From Chryseobacterium sp. YIM B08800 (GTDB lineage Bacteria; Bacteroidota; Bacteroidia; Flavobacteriales; Weeksellaceae), in the NCBI RefSeq assembly GCF_026163565.1, contig NZ_JAPDKN010000030.1:1-64000 (forward strand): a stretch of 64,000 bases of DNA, in the 5' to 3' direction. This document shows, one piece after another, positions 37,502-45,259 of this stretch (positions within the stretch are counted from its first letter, which is position 1; each line of letters opens with the position of its first letter). Under the pieces are notes generated by a model. It was not told where the DNA came from and ran no database searches. It saw only the letters and a list, made by a program, of their open reading frames with translations. Position numbers and translations under genes: made by a program.

Positions 37502-38047
37502 ATGAAAAATTTAATACTAATAATTGTCACGTTAAGCTTTGCAAATCTTATTTCGGCTCAGAAATATTCAACTAAAACAGGGAAAGTAACATTCGAAGCA
37601 TCAGTACCTTTATTTGAAGACGTTTTTGCACAGGATGATAACAATATTGCTGTTATTAATGCAGACAATGGAGACTTTGCGTCTGTTTCATCAGTAAAGA
37701 ATTTCCATTTTAAAGTGAAATTGATGGAAGAGCATTTTAATGAAAGCTATGCTGAATCTGCAAAATATCCGAAGACAACTTTTAAGGGCAAGATTGTCAA
37801 TTTTGATAAAACAAAATTAACGACATCACCACAGAAATATACCATTCAAGGCACATTGAATTTCCATGGTGTGGATAGACCGGTAACTTCTAGTGCTGCA
37901 ATTTATTCTAAAGATGGTAATATTTATATACAGGGAACCTTTGTTGCGAAATCTGCCGATTTTAAGGTAACTATTCCAAAGATGGTTACAAAAAAAGTTG
38001 CTGAAAATGTAAATGTTGAGTATAACTATGTAATGCTGAAACAATGA
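37502..38047 (+). CDS. YceI-family periplasmic lipid-binding protein
   Basis: 181 residues from ATG 37502 (the upstream TTG at 37481 lies inside the previous gene). Signal peptide MKNLILIIVTLSFANLISAQ. The YceI lipocalin-like fold is indicated by KYSTKTGKVTFEASVPLFEDVFAQDD, KNFHFKVKLMEEHFNESYAESAKYPKTTFKGKI and GTLNFHGVDRPV. YceI proteins bind isoprenoid quinone-like lipids and are often encoded with cytochromes, which fits this operon. The stop overlaps the next start by four bases. Confidence 0.9.
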   Translation: MKNLILIIVTLSFANLISAQKYSTKTGKVTFEASVPLFEDVFAQDDNNIAVINADNGDFASVSSVKNFHFKVKLMEEHFNESYAESAKYPKTTFKGKIVNFDKTKLTTSPQKYTIQGTLNFHGVDRPVTSSAAIYSKDGNIYIQGTFVAKSADFKVTIPKMVTKKVAENVNVEYNYVMLKQ

Positions 38048-38571
38048 AAAAAATATTTTTTATCCTAAGTTTCATTCTGAGTTTTACTCTGATATCTGCT
38101 CAGGAAAAAGCAAAATCTATTTTTGATATTGCCAGAACCGGAACTGTAGATGAAGTAAAAGAACTGATGAAACAGAATCCCGATATAATCAATCAAACCA
38201 ACGAAAATGGTTTTTCACCATTGATTTTGGCTTGCTACAGAGGGAATGTAGAAGTGGCAAATTTTCTGATTGACAATGTGAAAGATGTTAATTATAAAAG
38301 CCAGGAAGGAACTGCTCTTGCAGGGCTTTCGGTGAAATACAACAAAGATTTGGTAGAACATTTATTAAAGAAAAATGCCAACCCGAATATTGCAGATTCT
38401 TCAGGATCTACACCTTTATTTTGGGCGGTAAAATTCGGTAATAAAGAATTGGTAGAATTGCTGCTGAAGCACAAAGCCGATAAATCATTAAAAGATTCTC
38501 AGGGAATGACTCCTTTTGAATATGCTTTACAGACAAACAACAACGAACTCATTAACTTATTAAAAAACTAA
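38044..38571 (+). CDS. Exported ankyrin-repeat protein
   Basis: 175 residues with a signal peptide (MKKIFFILSFILSFTLISAQ). Four to five ankyrin repeats follow: FDIARTGTVDEVKELMKQNPD, NGFSPLILACYRGNVEVANFLI, GTALAGLSVKYNKDLVEHLLKKNANPN, GSTPLFWAVKFGNKELVELLLKHKAD and GMTPFEYALQTNNNELINLL. A small periplasmic ankyrin protein likely acts as a binding partner or chaperone; ankyrin proteins accompany catalase in other bacteria. Coupled to the YceI gene by a four-base overlap. Confidence 0.9.
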   Translation: MKKIFFILSFILSFTLISAQEKAKSIFDIARTGTVDEVKELMKQNPDIINQTNENGFSPLILACYRGNVEVANFLIDNVKDVNYKSQEGTALAGLSVKYNKDLVEHLLKKNANPNIADSSGSTPLFWAVKFGNKELVELLLKHKADKSLKDSQGMTPFEYALQTNNNELINLLKN

Positions 38572-38572
38572 A

Positions 38573-39346
38573 ATGAAAAAAATTTTACTAACATTTAGCA
38601 TTGCGCTTGCCAATTTAGCTTGGGCACAGTTTACGACAGGTACGGTTACTCTTTCCACAGGAATGACTGTAAAATTAGATACATCTCCCACTTTAGCAAC
38701 TTTAACACTTACAGGTCCCGATACTTCTTTTCTGGGAATCGGATTTGGAGGTACCGGAACAAGTGGCGGAATGGTAAATGGAGTAGACGGATTTATCTAT
38801 AATGTAGATTCAACAACAAATACAAATTTAGATTATACTTTTGCAGGATTAGGAAATACACCAAATCCGGATGCAGTACAAGATTGGGCAATAACTTCCA
38901 ATACTGTTGCTTCAGGAACCAGAACAATTGTGGCAACACGTTCTCTTTCCGGCGGAACAGGAGATACAGCCTTTACCAACGCTGCAGGAAATATGAATAT
39001 CTTTTTTGCGAAAGGTCCTTCTACAACTCTGGCTTATCACGGTTCAGGAACGGCAAACAGAGGTTATGCAATATTAACAAAAACAGGAACTTTAGGAGTT
39101 ACCGATACTTTGGCTGAAAATAAAAAAGTTCGTCTCTATCCTAATCCTGCGAATGAAACTGTATCTTTCAAAAACGCTGATAAAATACAATCGGTTGATA
39201 TCTATGAATCTACTGGCAGAAAAGTAAAAACAGTAAAATTAGATGGAGAAAACATTAGTATTTCTGATTTAAAATCGGGTAATTATTATCTTGAAATAAG
39301 TTTAAAAGATGGTTCTATATCTTATCAAAAGCTAATTAAAGAATAA
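38573..39346 (+). CDS. T9SS-exported DOMON-like (probable heme b) protein
   Basis: 257 residues. Signal peptide MKKILLTFSIALANLAWAQ. Residues ~30-175 look like a DOMON domain: SFLGIGFGGTGTSGGMVNGVDGFIYN, then QDWAITSNTV, TRSLSGGTGDTAF, NIFFAKG and AYHGSGTANRGYAIL. In heme-binding DOMON proteins a Met and a His are the axial ligands; the Met in SGGMVNG and the His in AYHGSG are the obvious candidates. The last ~75 residues are a T9SS type A sorting domain (RLYPNPANETVSF..VDIYESTGRKVKTVKL...SDLKSGNYYLEI..YQKLIKE). It is the last gene of the cytochrome/YceI operon and would place a heme or ligand-binding protein outside the cell. The DOMON call is mine from pattern only. Confidence 0.75.
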   Translation: MKKILLTFSIALANLAWAQFTTGTVTLSTGMTVKLDTSPTLATLTLTGPDTSFLGIGFGGTGTSGGMVNGVDGFIYNVDSTTNTNLDYTFAGLGNTPNPDAVQDWAITSNTVASGTRTIVATRSLSGGTGDTAFTNAAGNMNIFFAKGPSTTLAYHGSGTANRGYAILTKTGTLGVTDTLAENKKVRLYPNPANETVSFKNADKIQSVDIYESTGRKVKTVKLDGENISISDLKSGNYYLEISLKDGSISYQKLIKE

Positions 39347-39352
39347 ATTGAG

Positions 39353-39373
39353 GCCACCGAAAGGTGGCTTTGT
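39353..39373 (+). terminator. Weak terminator after the DOMON protein gene
   Basis: GGCCACC-GAAA-GGTGGCT hairpin followed by TTGTTATTT. The T run is poor. Confidence 0.5.
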
Positions 39374-39448
39374 TATTTGTAAAAGTTCCAAAATATCCAT
39401 TTAATATTTTTTTAACTTCCGAAACTTTTTTGTGAAATCTACTGAGGT

Positions 39449-39456
39449 TACCTTTG
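39449..39456 (+). promoter_or_regulatory. -7 element of the phosphodiesterase gene
   Basis: TACCTTTG, 16 bases before the chosen ATG. The in-frame TTG at 39454 is part of this element, which decides the start. Confidence 0.6.
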
Positions 39457-39471
39457 CAAAAAAATAATAGA

Positions 39472-40749
39472 ATGAAGAAGGTATTGGCATTTTTAATGCT
39501 TGCTTTATCACTGTCAGGATTTGCTCAGACAGGAGCTGTAGATACTGCTCAAATTGTGATTCCTAATCGTTTTAACAGTGCGGAAGCTATGCAGAAGCCC
39601 TACGTTATTATGATTTCTACAGATGGTTTCAGGTATGATTATGCTAAAAAATACAATGCTCAAAATCTTTTAAAATATTCAAATGAAGGGATTCAGGCAA
39701 AAGCAATGACTCCAAGTTATCCAAGCATTACTTTCCCGAATCACTGGACATTAATTACGGGGTTATATCCTTCTCATCATGGGCTTATTGATAATTATTT
39801 TTACGATTACAAAAGAAAGCAAGCTTACGCAATGAGCAACCGCCAAAATGCTGAAGACGGAAGTTGGTACGGTGGAATTCCACTTTGGAGTTTGGCAGAA
39901 AAACAAGGGACGATCAGTGCTTCTTTACAATGGGTAGGTTCTGCAAGTGATGCAGGTGGAATGAGGCCAACGTATTATTATCCGTATCATGAAAAATTTA
40001 CGCCTTCAGAAAAAGTTGATAAAGTAATCAATTGGTTAAAGCTTCCTGAAGACAAAAGACCACACTTTATTTCATTATACTTTCCTGAAGTTGACGGAGC
40101 CGGACATCATTTTGGCCCTGAAGCTAAAGAAACAGAAACAGCAGTGCATTTAATTGATGACGCGATAGGAAATTTGGTTCAGAAAGTAAATCAATTAGGT
40201 TTAAAAAATGTAAATTTTATCTTTGTTTCTGATCACGGAATGATAAAAGTTGATGGTGGAAATCCTCTCGAAATTCCTCAAATGCTTTTTGATAAAACCA
40301 GATTCGATTATTATAATTCTCAGACTTTATTAAGGGTTTATGTGAAAAATCCTGATGAGGTTAAGAAAGTTTATAAAGAATTAAAGGCTAATAAAACCGA
40401 TGATTATGAAGTTTATCTGGATAAAAAATTACCAAAATATCTTCACTTCGCTACAAAAGACGATCGATACAATAGAATAGGACAGATTTTATTAATCCCC
40501 AAAGCCCCAAAAATATTTTTAGAAAGAGATAAAAAAACTTCTGTAGGAAAACACGGTTACAATCCGAGAATTGTCCCTGAAATGAAAGCTACATTCTTTG
40601 CTTGGGGTTCCGATTTTAAAAATAATTTGGTAATCGATGAGTTTGAAAATGTAAATGTTTATCCTTTAGTCGCTGAAATTTTAGGTTTAAAAATAACCCA
40701 ACCTATCGATGGAAAATTGAAGGTTCTACAAGAAATAGTAAAGAAATAA
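39472..40749 (+). CDS. Exported ectonucleotide pyrophosphatase/phosphodiesterase (alkaline phosphatase superfamily)
   Basis: 425 residues from ATG 39472, signal peptide MKKVLAFLMLALSLSGFAQ. NPP-family metal and catalytic motifs are present: MISTDGFRYDY (metal Asp), TPSYPSITFPNHWTLITG (nucleophile Thr in ITFPN), YFPEVDGAGHHFGP (Asp/His), FVSDHGMIKV (Asp-His) and GKHGYNP (His). It hydrolyses phosphodiester or pyrophosphate bonds of nucleotides in the periplasm. The C-terminal YPLVAEILGLKITQPIDG is typical. It stands alone between two terminators. Confidence 0.93.
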   Translation: MKKVLAFLMLALSLSGFAQTGAVDTAQIVIPNRFNSAEAMQKPYVIMISTDGFRYDYAKKYNAQNLLKYSNEGIQAKAMTPSYPSITFPNHWTLITGLYPSHHGLIDNYFYDYKRKQAYAMSNRQNAEDGSWYGGIPLWSLAEKQGTISASLQWVGSASDAGGMRPTYYYPYHEKFTPSEKVDKVINWLKLPEDKRPHFISLYFPEVDGAGHHFGPEAKETETAVHLIDDAIGNLVQKVNQLGLKNVNFIFVSDHGMIKVDGGNPLEIPQMLFDKTRFDYYNSQTLLRVYVKNPDEVKKVYKELKANKTDDYEVYLDKKLPKYLHFATKDDRYNRIGQILLIPKAPKIFLERDKKTSVGKHGYNPRIVPEMKATFFAWGSDFKNNLVIDEFENVNVYPLVAEILGLKITQPIDGKLKVLQEIVKK

Positions 40750-40755
40750 TTCAAG

Positions 40756-40801
40756 AGTCCCAAAGGGACGATTTACTAAAGGATAGGATAAAATCCTATC
40801 A
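40756..40801. repeat. REP-like hairpin pair
   Basis: GTCCCAAAGGGAC followed by GGATAGGATAAAATCCTATC, two short palindromes in a row. This doublet layout is common among intergenic REP elements of Bacteroidota. Confidence 0.5.
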
Positions 40802-40823
40802 ATAAAATATATTCAACAAACAA

Positions 40824-40855
40824 TTTCGGCGAGCCAAAGGCTCGCCGAAAATTTT
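40824..40855. terminator. Bidirectional terminator between convergent genes
   Basis: TTTCGGCGAGCC-AAA-GGCTCGCCGAAA, a perfect 12-bp stem with T/A runs on both sides. It serves the phosphodiesterase gene (+) and the alcohol dehydrogenase gene (-). Confidence 0.88.
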
Positions 40856-40878
40856 TATAAGAATGAAAATCAATAATT

Positions 40879-41934
40879 TTAGCTCAAAGATTTCATATCA
40901 ATCACAAAACGGTATCTCACATCGCTTTTCAGCATTCTTTCATACGCTTCGTTGATGTCCTGCATTTTGATGATTTCAATTTCAGAAACAATGTTATGTT
41001 CGCCACAGAAATCAAGCATTTCCTGAGTTTCGGCAATACCTCCGATCACAGAACCGGCAACCGATTTTCTTCCCATAATCATTGGTGGAGTAAACAGAGA
41101 ATCTTCCATTTTACCGATAAAACCTACCAAAACATGAGTTCCGTTAATCGTTAAAGTGGTGATATAAGGATTTACATCATGATCATAAGGAACCGTGTCG
41201 ATAATTAAATCAAACTTTCCTTTTACAGAATTCATTTGCTCTTCATCAGTCGAAATAATAACGTGATCTGCACCCAATTTTTTCGCATCTTCAGTTTTTC
41301 CCGGAGTTCTTGAGAATAAAGTAACTTCAGCTCCTAAACCTTTTGCAAGTTTAATGGCCATATGTCCCAATCCGCCAAGACCAACAACGGCAACTTTAGA
41401 ATCAGCGCCAACATTCCAATGTCTTAATGGTGACCAAGTTGTAATTCCTGCACAAAGAAGTGGTGCAACTGCAGCCAAATCTAGATTTGCCGGAATTTTT
41501 AAAACATGGCCTGCATCTACCACTACTTTCTGAGAATATCCTCCAAAAGTATGACCTCCCAAATGTTTGTCATTTCCATTGTAAGTTCCTGTAAATCCGT
41601 TTTCACAATATTGTTCTAAATCATGTTTACAGCTGTTACAATGTCCGCAAGAATCTACGATACAGCCAACTCCTGCAAGATCGCCAACTTTGAATTTAGA
41701 AACTTCGCTTCCTACTTTTGTAATTTTTCCGATAATTTCATGTCCGGGAACAGAAGGGTATTTCGATCCTCCCCAATCGTTTCTTGCGGTATGAAGATCA
41801 GAGTGGCAAACTCCGCAATACAGAATTTCAATTTCTATATCATTTGCGGTTACTTCTCTTCTCTCAATATTCATTTCTGCCAAATCAGCAGTTTTAGATT
41901 CTGCTCCAAAAGCTTTTACGGTAAATGTGTCCAT
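40879..41934 (-). CDS. Zinc-dependent alcohol dehydrogenase (YahK/CAD family)
   Basis: 351 residues. GroES-like N-terminus with catalytic zinc ligands Cys (YCGVCHSDLH), His (PGHEIIG) and a later Cys (LLCAGITTW); structural zinc site CGHCNSCKHDLEQYC. Rossmann motif GLGGLGHMAIKLA with SRTPGK after beta-2, which suits NADP(H). The whole order is typical of YahK/cinnamyl-alcohol-dehydrogenase-like aldehyde reductases that reduce a wide range of aldehydes. It is divergent from the AraC regulator at 42190, which may control it. An isolated piece of repeat family A lies in the shared spacer (42004-42022). Confidence 0.92.
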   Translation of the reverse strand: MDTFTVKAFGAESKTADLAEMNIERREVTANDIEIEILYCGVCHSDLHTARNDWGGSKYPSVPGHEIIGKITKVGSEVSKFKVGDLAGVGCIVDSCGHCNSCKHDLEQYCENGFTGTYNGNDKHLGGHTFGGYSQKVVVDAGHVLKIPANLDLAAVAPLLCAGITTWSPLRHWNVGADSKVAVVGLGGLGHMAIKLAKGLGAEVTLFSRTPGKTEDAKKLGADHVIISTDEEQMNSVKGKFDLIIDTVPYDHDVNPYITTLTINGTHVLVGFIGKMEDSLFTPPMIMGRKSVAGSVIGGIAETQEMLDFCGEHNIVSEIEIIKMQDINEAYERMLKSDVRYRFVIDMKSLS

Positions 41935-42003
41935 ATTTTTTAATTTAGTTTGATTATACTATTTCTATTTTTTCTCTTCAATCAGTCATAATTTGAAATG
42001 TTC

Positions 42004-42022
42004 ATGCTCTTTGCGTTAAAAT
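42004..42022. repeat. Fragment of dispersed repeat family A
   Basis: CTCTTTGCGTTAAAAT matches the right end of the family A repeats. Confidence 0.4.
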
Positions 42023-42189
42023 CAAATATTATAATTTAAAGAACATATCTTCAATTTTCTGATACAAAAGTCGATACTTTAAATGTAAAAATACTTATAT
42101 AAATTACAGAATCATTTACCAATTTTACTTACACCCAAAATAGTAGGTCGGAAATTGGTAATTTTGAATTAAAATTAAAAATTTACTTC

Positions 42190-43092
42190 ATGGAAAATCA
42201 GGAAGTTGAAATATACAACAGTGTTTCAGAATACAATAAAATGGTGAATCACGAGACGCTACATCCTTTGGTAAGTGTGGTAGATTTTTCTAAATCTGAT
42301 CCTATTTGTCAGTTTAAAAGAACCTTTGGTTTTTATACTGTTTTTCTCAAAGATGTAATGTGTGGCGATATGCAGTACGGAAAACACAGCTATGATTATC
42401 AGGAAGGAACTCTGGTTTTCATCGCTCCGGGACAGACTTATGGAATTTATAATGCAGGAACTTATATTCAGCCTGCAGGTTTTGCCTTAATTTTTCACCC
42501 CGATTTATTGAAAGGAACCAACTTGGGGAAAAATATCAGAGATTACAATTTCTTTTCTTACGATGTTCATGAAGCGTTGCACCTTTCAGAAAAAGAAAGG
42601 GAAATTATTCTGGAATGTTTTAAAAATATAAAATTAGAACTCGAACAGGCGATTGATAAACATAGCAAATCACTAATTGTTAATAATATTGAATTATTTC
42701 TGAATTATTGCATGCGTTTTTACGACCGTCAGTTTATCACACGAGATCACGTTAATCAAAATTTTATAGGAAAGTTTGAAAAATCTTTGGATGATTATTT
42801 GAAATCTGATAAACCTAAAAATCTGGGCTTTCCGATGGTTAATTATTTTGCCGAACAGCTTAATCTTTCAGCGAACTATTTTGGCGATTTAATTAAAAAA
42901 GAACTCGGGATTTCTGCACAGGAATTTATTCATAATAAACTGATCGATGTGGCGAAAGACCAGATTTTTGATGCGTCAAAATCCATCAGTCAGATTTCTT
43001 ACGATCTGGGATTTAAATATCCACAGCATTTTACAAGATTATTCAAAAGTAAAGTAGGCGTTTCTCCAAGCGAATTTAAATCTCTGAATTAA
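42190..43092 (+). CDS. AraC-family transcription regulator
   Basis: 300 residues. The N-terminal ~160 residues are an AraC cupin-like ligand domain (QYGKHSYDYQEGTLVFIAPGQTYGI). The C-terminal domain has two helix-turn-helix units (MVNYFAEQLNLSANYFGDLIKKELGISAQEFIHNKL; and the diagnostic ISQISYDLGFKYPQHFTRLFKSKVGVSPSEF). It is divergent from the alcohol dehydrogenase by 255 bases, an arrangement typical of a regulator and its target. A -7 element (TAATTTTG, 42159-42166) lies 23 bases upstream. Confidence 0.92.
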   Translation: MENQEVEIYNSVSEYNKMVNHETLHPLVSVVDFSKSDPICQFKRTFGFYTVFLKDVMCGDMQYGKHSYDYQEGTLVFIAPGQTYGIYNAGTYIQPAGFALIFHPDLLKGTNLGKNIRDYNFFSYDVHEALHLSEKEREIILECFKNIKLELEQAIDKHSKSLIVNNIELFLNYCMRFYDRQFITRDHVNQNFIGKFEKSLDDYLKSDKPKNLGFPMVNYFAEQLNLSANYFGDLIKKELGISAQEFIHNKLIDVAKDQIFDASKSISQISYDLGFKYPQHFTRLFKSKVGVSPSEFKSLN

Positions 43093-43147
43093 ATTTGTGA
43101 CTAGTTTTTTAATCCAGTATCCGTATTGTGTAAATGTTTGAAAATTA

Positions 43148-43260
43148 CGACAAACTTTTGCTGAGTGAAATCGAAGATTCGACGAAGTCAAACGACTTTG
43201 CGAAAGAAAAATATTTTCAAACATTTAAAAAAATCTTTGCGCATTTAGCGGTCAAAAAAA
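43148..43260. repeat. Dispersed intergenic repeat, family A (long form), copy 2
   Basis: CTGAGTGAAATCGAAGATTC..GACGAAGTCAAACG..CTTTGCGAA, an AT-rich stretch, AAATCTTTGCGCATTTAGCG. Relative to the short form it holds a 22-base insert after GTGAA. Confidence 0.7.
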
Positions 43261-43320
43261 ATTGTTGCTAAAAACATAAAAATATTTTTTTATGATTGTC
43301 AGCTTTTTGTCTTATTAAAA

Positions 43321-43412
43321 AAATCTTTGTATGCTTATCTAAGTGAAACGCCTTTGAGAGCTTAAAAACAGAGAATTGTTTAAAGAAATCTTTGCGCTCA
43401 TTGCGTTAAAAT
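43321..43412. repeat. Dispersed intergenic repeat, family A (short form), copy 3
   Basis: CTAAGTGAAACGCCTTTG, AGAGCTTAAAAACA, then AAATCTTTGCGCTCATTGCG and TTAAAA. It matches copy 1 at 12321-12402. Confidence 0.7.
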
Positions 43413-43504
43413 TTTTACCATGATGGAAAACGGATATGCATATTTTTTTAAAACAAAATTTGTAAATTGTAATTATAAATAAGTTTAAATTCTATTGCGA
43501 AACC

Positions 43505-44839
43505 ATGACCGCAAATCAAAATAATTCTAATACTTATACTTTTCAGACGCCTTTCGGAAGAATTTTAGCTTTCAGAGAAAACGGAATTTTAAAAGCTAAA
43601 AACATTCGGTATGCTTATTCTGAAAGGTTCAAAAAACCGATTGCTGTTGAACCTTCCGTTTCAGAAATTATTTTTCCTGAAAAAACTCCGGTTTGTCCGC
43701 AAAATATCAGCCCGCTTCTTGAAAAAATGATTGGCAAAACCAATTTAGATGATTTTGAGGTAGATGAATCTCCACAATATATTTCAGTTTTCAAACCTGA
43801 AAATTTTAAGGAAAACGAAAAACTTTCTGTTATTGTTTGGATTCATGGTGGTTCGTATGAGATTGGTTGCGGTGATATTCTTACGGCAGATCCTACAGAT
43901 TGGGTAAAAGAGCAAAACATTATTATTGTTACAGTCTCTTACCGTTTAGGAATTTTTGGTTTTTTAGGCGGAAACGAAGATAAACCTGCCAATTTAGGTC
44001 TGTTTGATTTGATTGAAGCTTTAAAATGGATTAAAAATAATATTGCTTTTTTCGGTGGAGATGCAGAAAATATTACCCTTTTTGGGCAGTCTTCAGGCGG
44101 AGACGCAATTGCTCATTTAATGATTTCGGAAGGAACTGAAAATTTGTTTAAAAGAGTAATTATTCACAGCGCTCCTTTGGGTTTAAGGAAAAACCGACAA
44201 AAAATGTCAGCAGAATTTCTAGAAAATACCCAAATGTTTAACGATAAATCGGATGTTTTAGAAATTATTGAAAACTATAAAAATCACGTTCCTTCTTTTT
44301 TAAAATATGGTTTAAAAGCAGCAATGCCTTTCGGAACTCAATATGGTTTTCCGCCATTGTGCAATGAATGGGAAGCCGAAAAAAAATGGAAACAAAAAGC
44401 GAAAGAAATTGATGTTTTAATTGGTTTGAATGATGAAGAAACAGCTTTCTATCTGAGAGCTTCCGATACGATCAATAAATATTTTCCTGCAAAAATTATC
44501 AATAAAGCAATTCGAGCGACGACAGAAATTATTTATGGAAAACCGGCAACAGATTTTGCGGAAAATTATGCAGAAGCCGGAGGAAATGTGTACCTCTTCA
44601 GAATTCATCCTCGTTTGAAAACCGCAAATCATTTCTTAGGAGCTCATGCAATTGATTTACCTTTTATATTTGGTAACGAATCTGCCTGGAAAAATGCCGG
44701 CATTTTGAAAAATATTCCATGGAAATACATGGATGAAAACGGGAAAAAATTAAGAAAACTCTGGACTGAATTTGCCAAAAGCGGAAAAATTTCAGATGAT
44801 TCAGAAAGACCGGAAATTCTTGAAGTTTCCAAAGTCTAA
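43505..44839 (+). CDS. Type B carboxylesterase
   Basis: 444 residues, without signal peptide. Alpha/beta-hydrolase of the carboxylesterase/lipase family: QTPFGRILAFRENGILKAKNIRYA, oxyanion-hole motif WIHGGSYEIGCG, then YRLGIFGFLG and NLGLFDLIEALKWIKNNIAFFGGDAENITLFGQSSGG (nucleophile Ser in GQSSGG, ~205). The acid and His are likely within GLNDEETAF and LGAHAIDLPFIF (HAIDLP is the usual His region). It is shorter than most family members (~500). It probably cleaves carboxylic esters in the cytoplasm; the substrate is unknown. Confidence 0.88.
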   Translation: MTANQNNSNTYTFQTPFGRILAFRENGILKAKNIRYAYSERFKKPIAVEPSVSEIIFPEKTPVCPQNISPLLEKMIGKTNLDDFEVDESPQYISVFKPENFKENEKLSVIVWIHGGSYEIGCGDILTADPTDWVKEQNIIIVTVSYRLGIFGFLGGNEDKPANLGLFDLIEALKWIKNNIAFFGGDAENITLFGQSSGGDAIAHLMISEGTENLFKRVIIHSAPLGLRKNRQKMSAEFLENTQMFNDKSDVLEIIENYKNHVPSFLKYGLKAAMPFGTQYGFPPLCNEWEAEKKWKQKAKEIDVLIGLNDEETAFYLRASDTINKYFPAKIINKAIRATTEIIYGKPATDFAENYAEAGGNVYLFRIHPRLKTANHFLGAHAIDLPFIFGNESAWKNAGILKNIPWKYMDENGKKLRKLWTEFAKSGKISDDSERPEILEVSKV

Positions 44840-44854
44840 TTTTCTATGAAGCAA

Positions 44855-44900
44855 ATAAAAGAAATCTGTTCAATCTCCTAAATCTGCGAGAGAATAATTA
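44855..44900. repeat. Dispersed intergenic repeat, family B, copy 3
   Basis: AAATCTGTTCAATCTCCTAA then ATCTGCGAGAG and an AT tail; compare 126-170 and 10725-10770. Confidence 0.5.
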
Positions 44901-44933
44901 TTCAAATTTTTTTTCGGAAGTTTTTCTAAATAT

Positions 44934-45013
44934 TGTCATTCCACAGTAATCTCTACACTAATTTACAAATGTGCTTAGATTCCACGCTCCACTTCGTTAC
45001 GCTCTGAATGACA
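44934..45013. repeat. Family C palindromic element 1
   Basis: Bounded by TGTCATTC and its exact complement GAATGACA, with imperfect pairing inside. Confidence 0.55.
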
Positions 45014-45043
45014 AACTTTGTAGATATTTTTATATAGCATTTT

Positions 45044-45118
45044 TGTCATTCTGACGAAGGAAGAATCTCAACTTTATCATTAGAGATTCTTCAATCCGTT
45101 GTGCTTTCAGAATGCAAA
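45044..45118. repeat. Family C palindromic element 2
   Basis: Outer arms GTCATTCTGA and TCAGAATG; inner perfect arms GAAGAATCTC and GAGATTCTTC. It begins with the same GTCATTC word as element 1. Confidence 0.6.
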
Positions 45119-45206
45119 ATCAGCATAGAATCAGTCTTAAACTCAACCTCAATCTTAGCCTCAACTATTTAGAATCATTCAAAATATGATAAAAGTCATA
45201 AAAATT

Positions 45207-45236
45207 TTGTCACGTTCTAAATTCTTTTTAAATTTA
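45207..45236 (+). promoter_or_regulatory. paaK promoter
   Basis: TTG (45207-45209), 19 bases, TAAATTTA (45229-45236; last base A where the consensus has G). The predicted start is near 45241. Confidence 0.65.
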
Positions 45237-45239
45237 CAC

Positions 45240-45253
45240 CTAACAAATGTTAG
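45240..45253 (+). promoter_or_regulatory. Probable PaaR (TetR-family) operator
   Basis: CTAACAAATGTTAG fits CNAAC-N4-GTTNG, the form of the PaaR operator known from Thermus. It overlaps the predicted start site and ends six bases before the paaK ATG, the right place for a repressor relieved by phenylacetyl-CoA. No TetR gene lies in this window. Confidence 0.6.
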
Positions 45254-45259
45254 TTAGTT

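Larger units (their letters stand above)
43093..43504. other. Gene-free region with two family A repeats
   Basis: Both the long and the short form of family A lie here in the same direction (43148-43260 and 43321-43412). No coding potential is seen otherwise. Confidence 0.7.
44840..45206. other. Gene-free repeat-rich region upstream of the paa cluster
   Basis: It holds a family B repeat (44855-44900) and two family C palindromic elements (44934-45013, 45044-45118). No coding potential is seen. Confidence 0.7.

Noticed and set aside
43039..43224. Minus-strand open frame over the AraC 3' end
   Set aside because: It is made mostly of the family A repeat and the antisense of the AraC gene.
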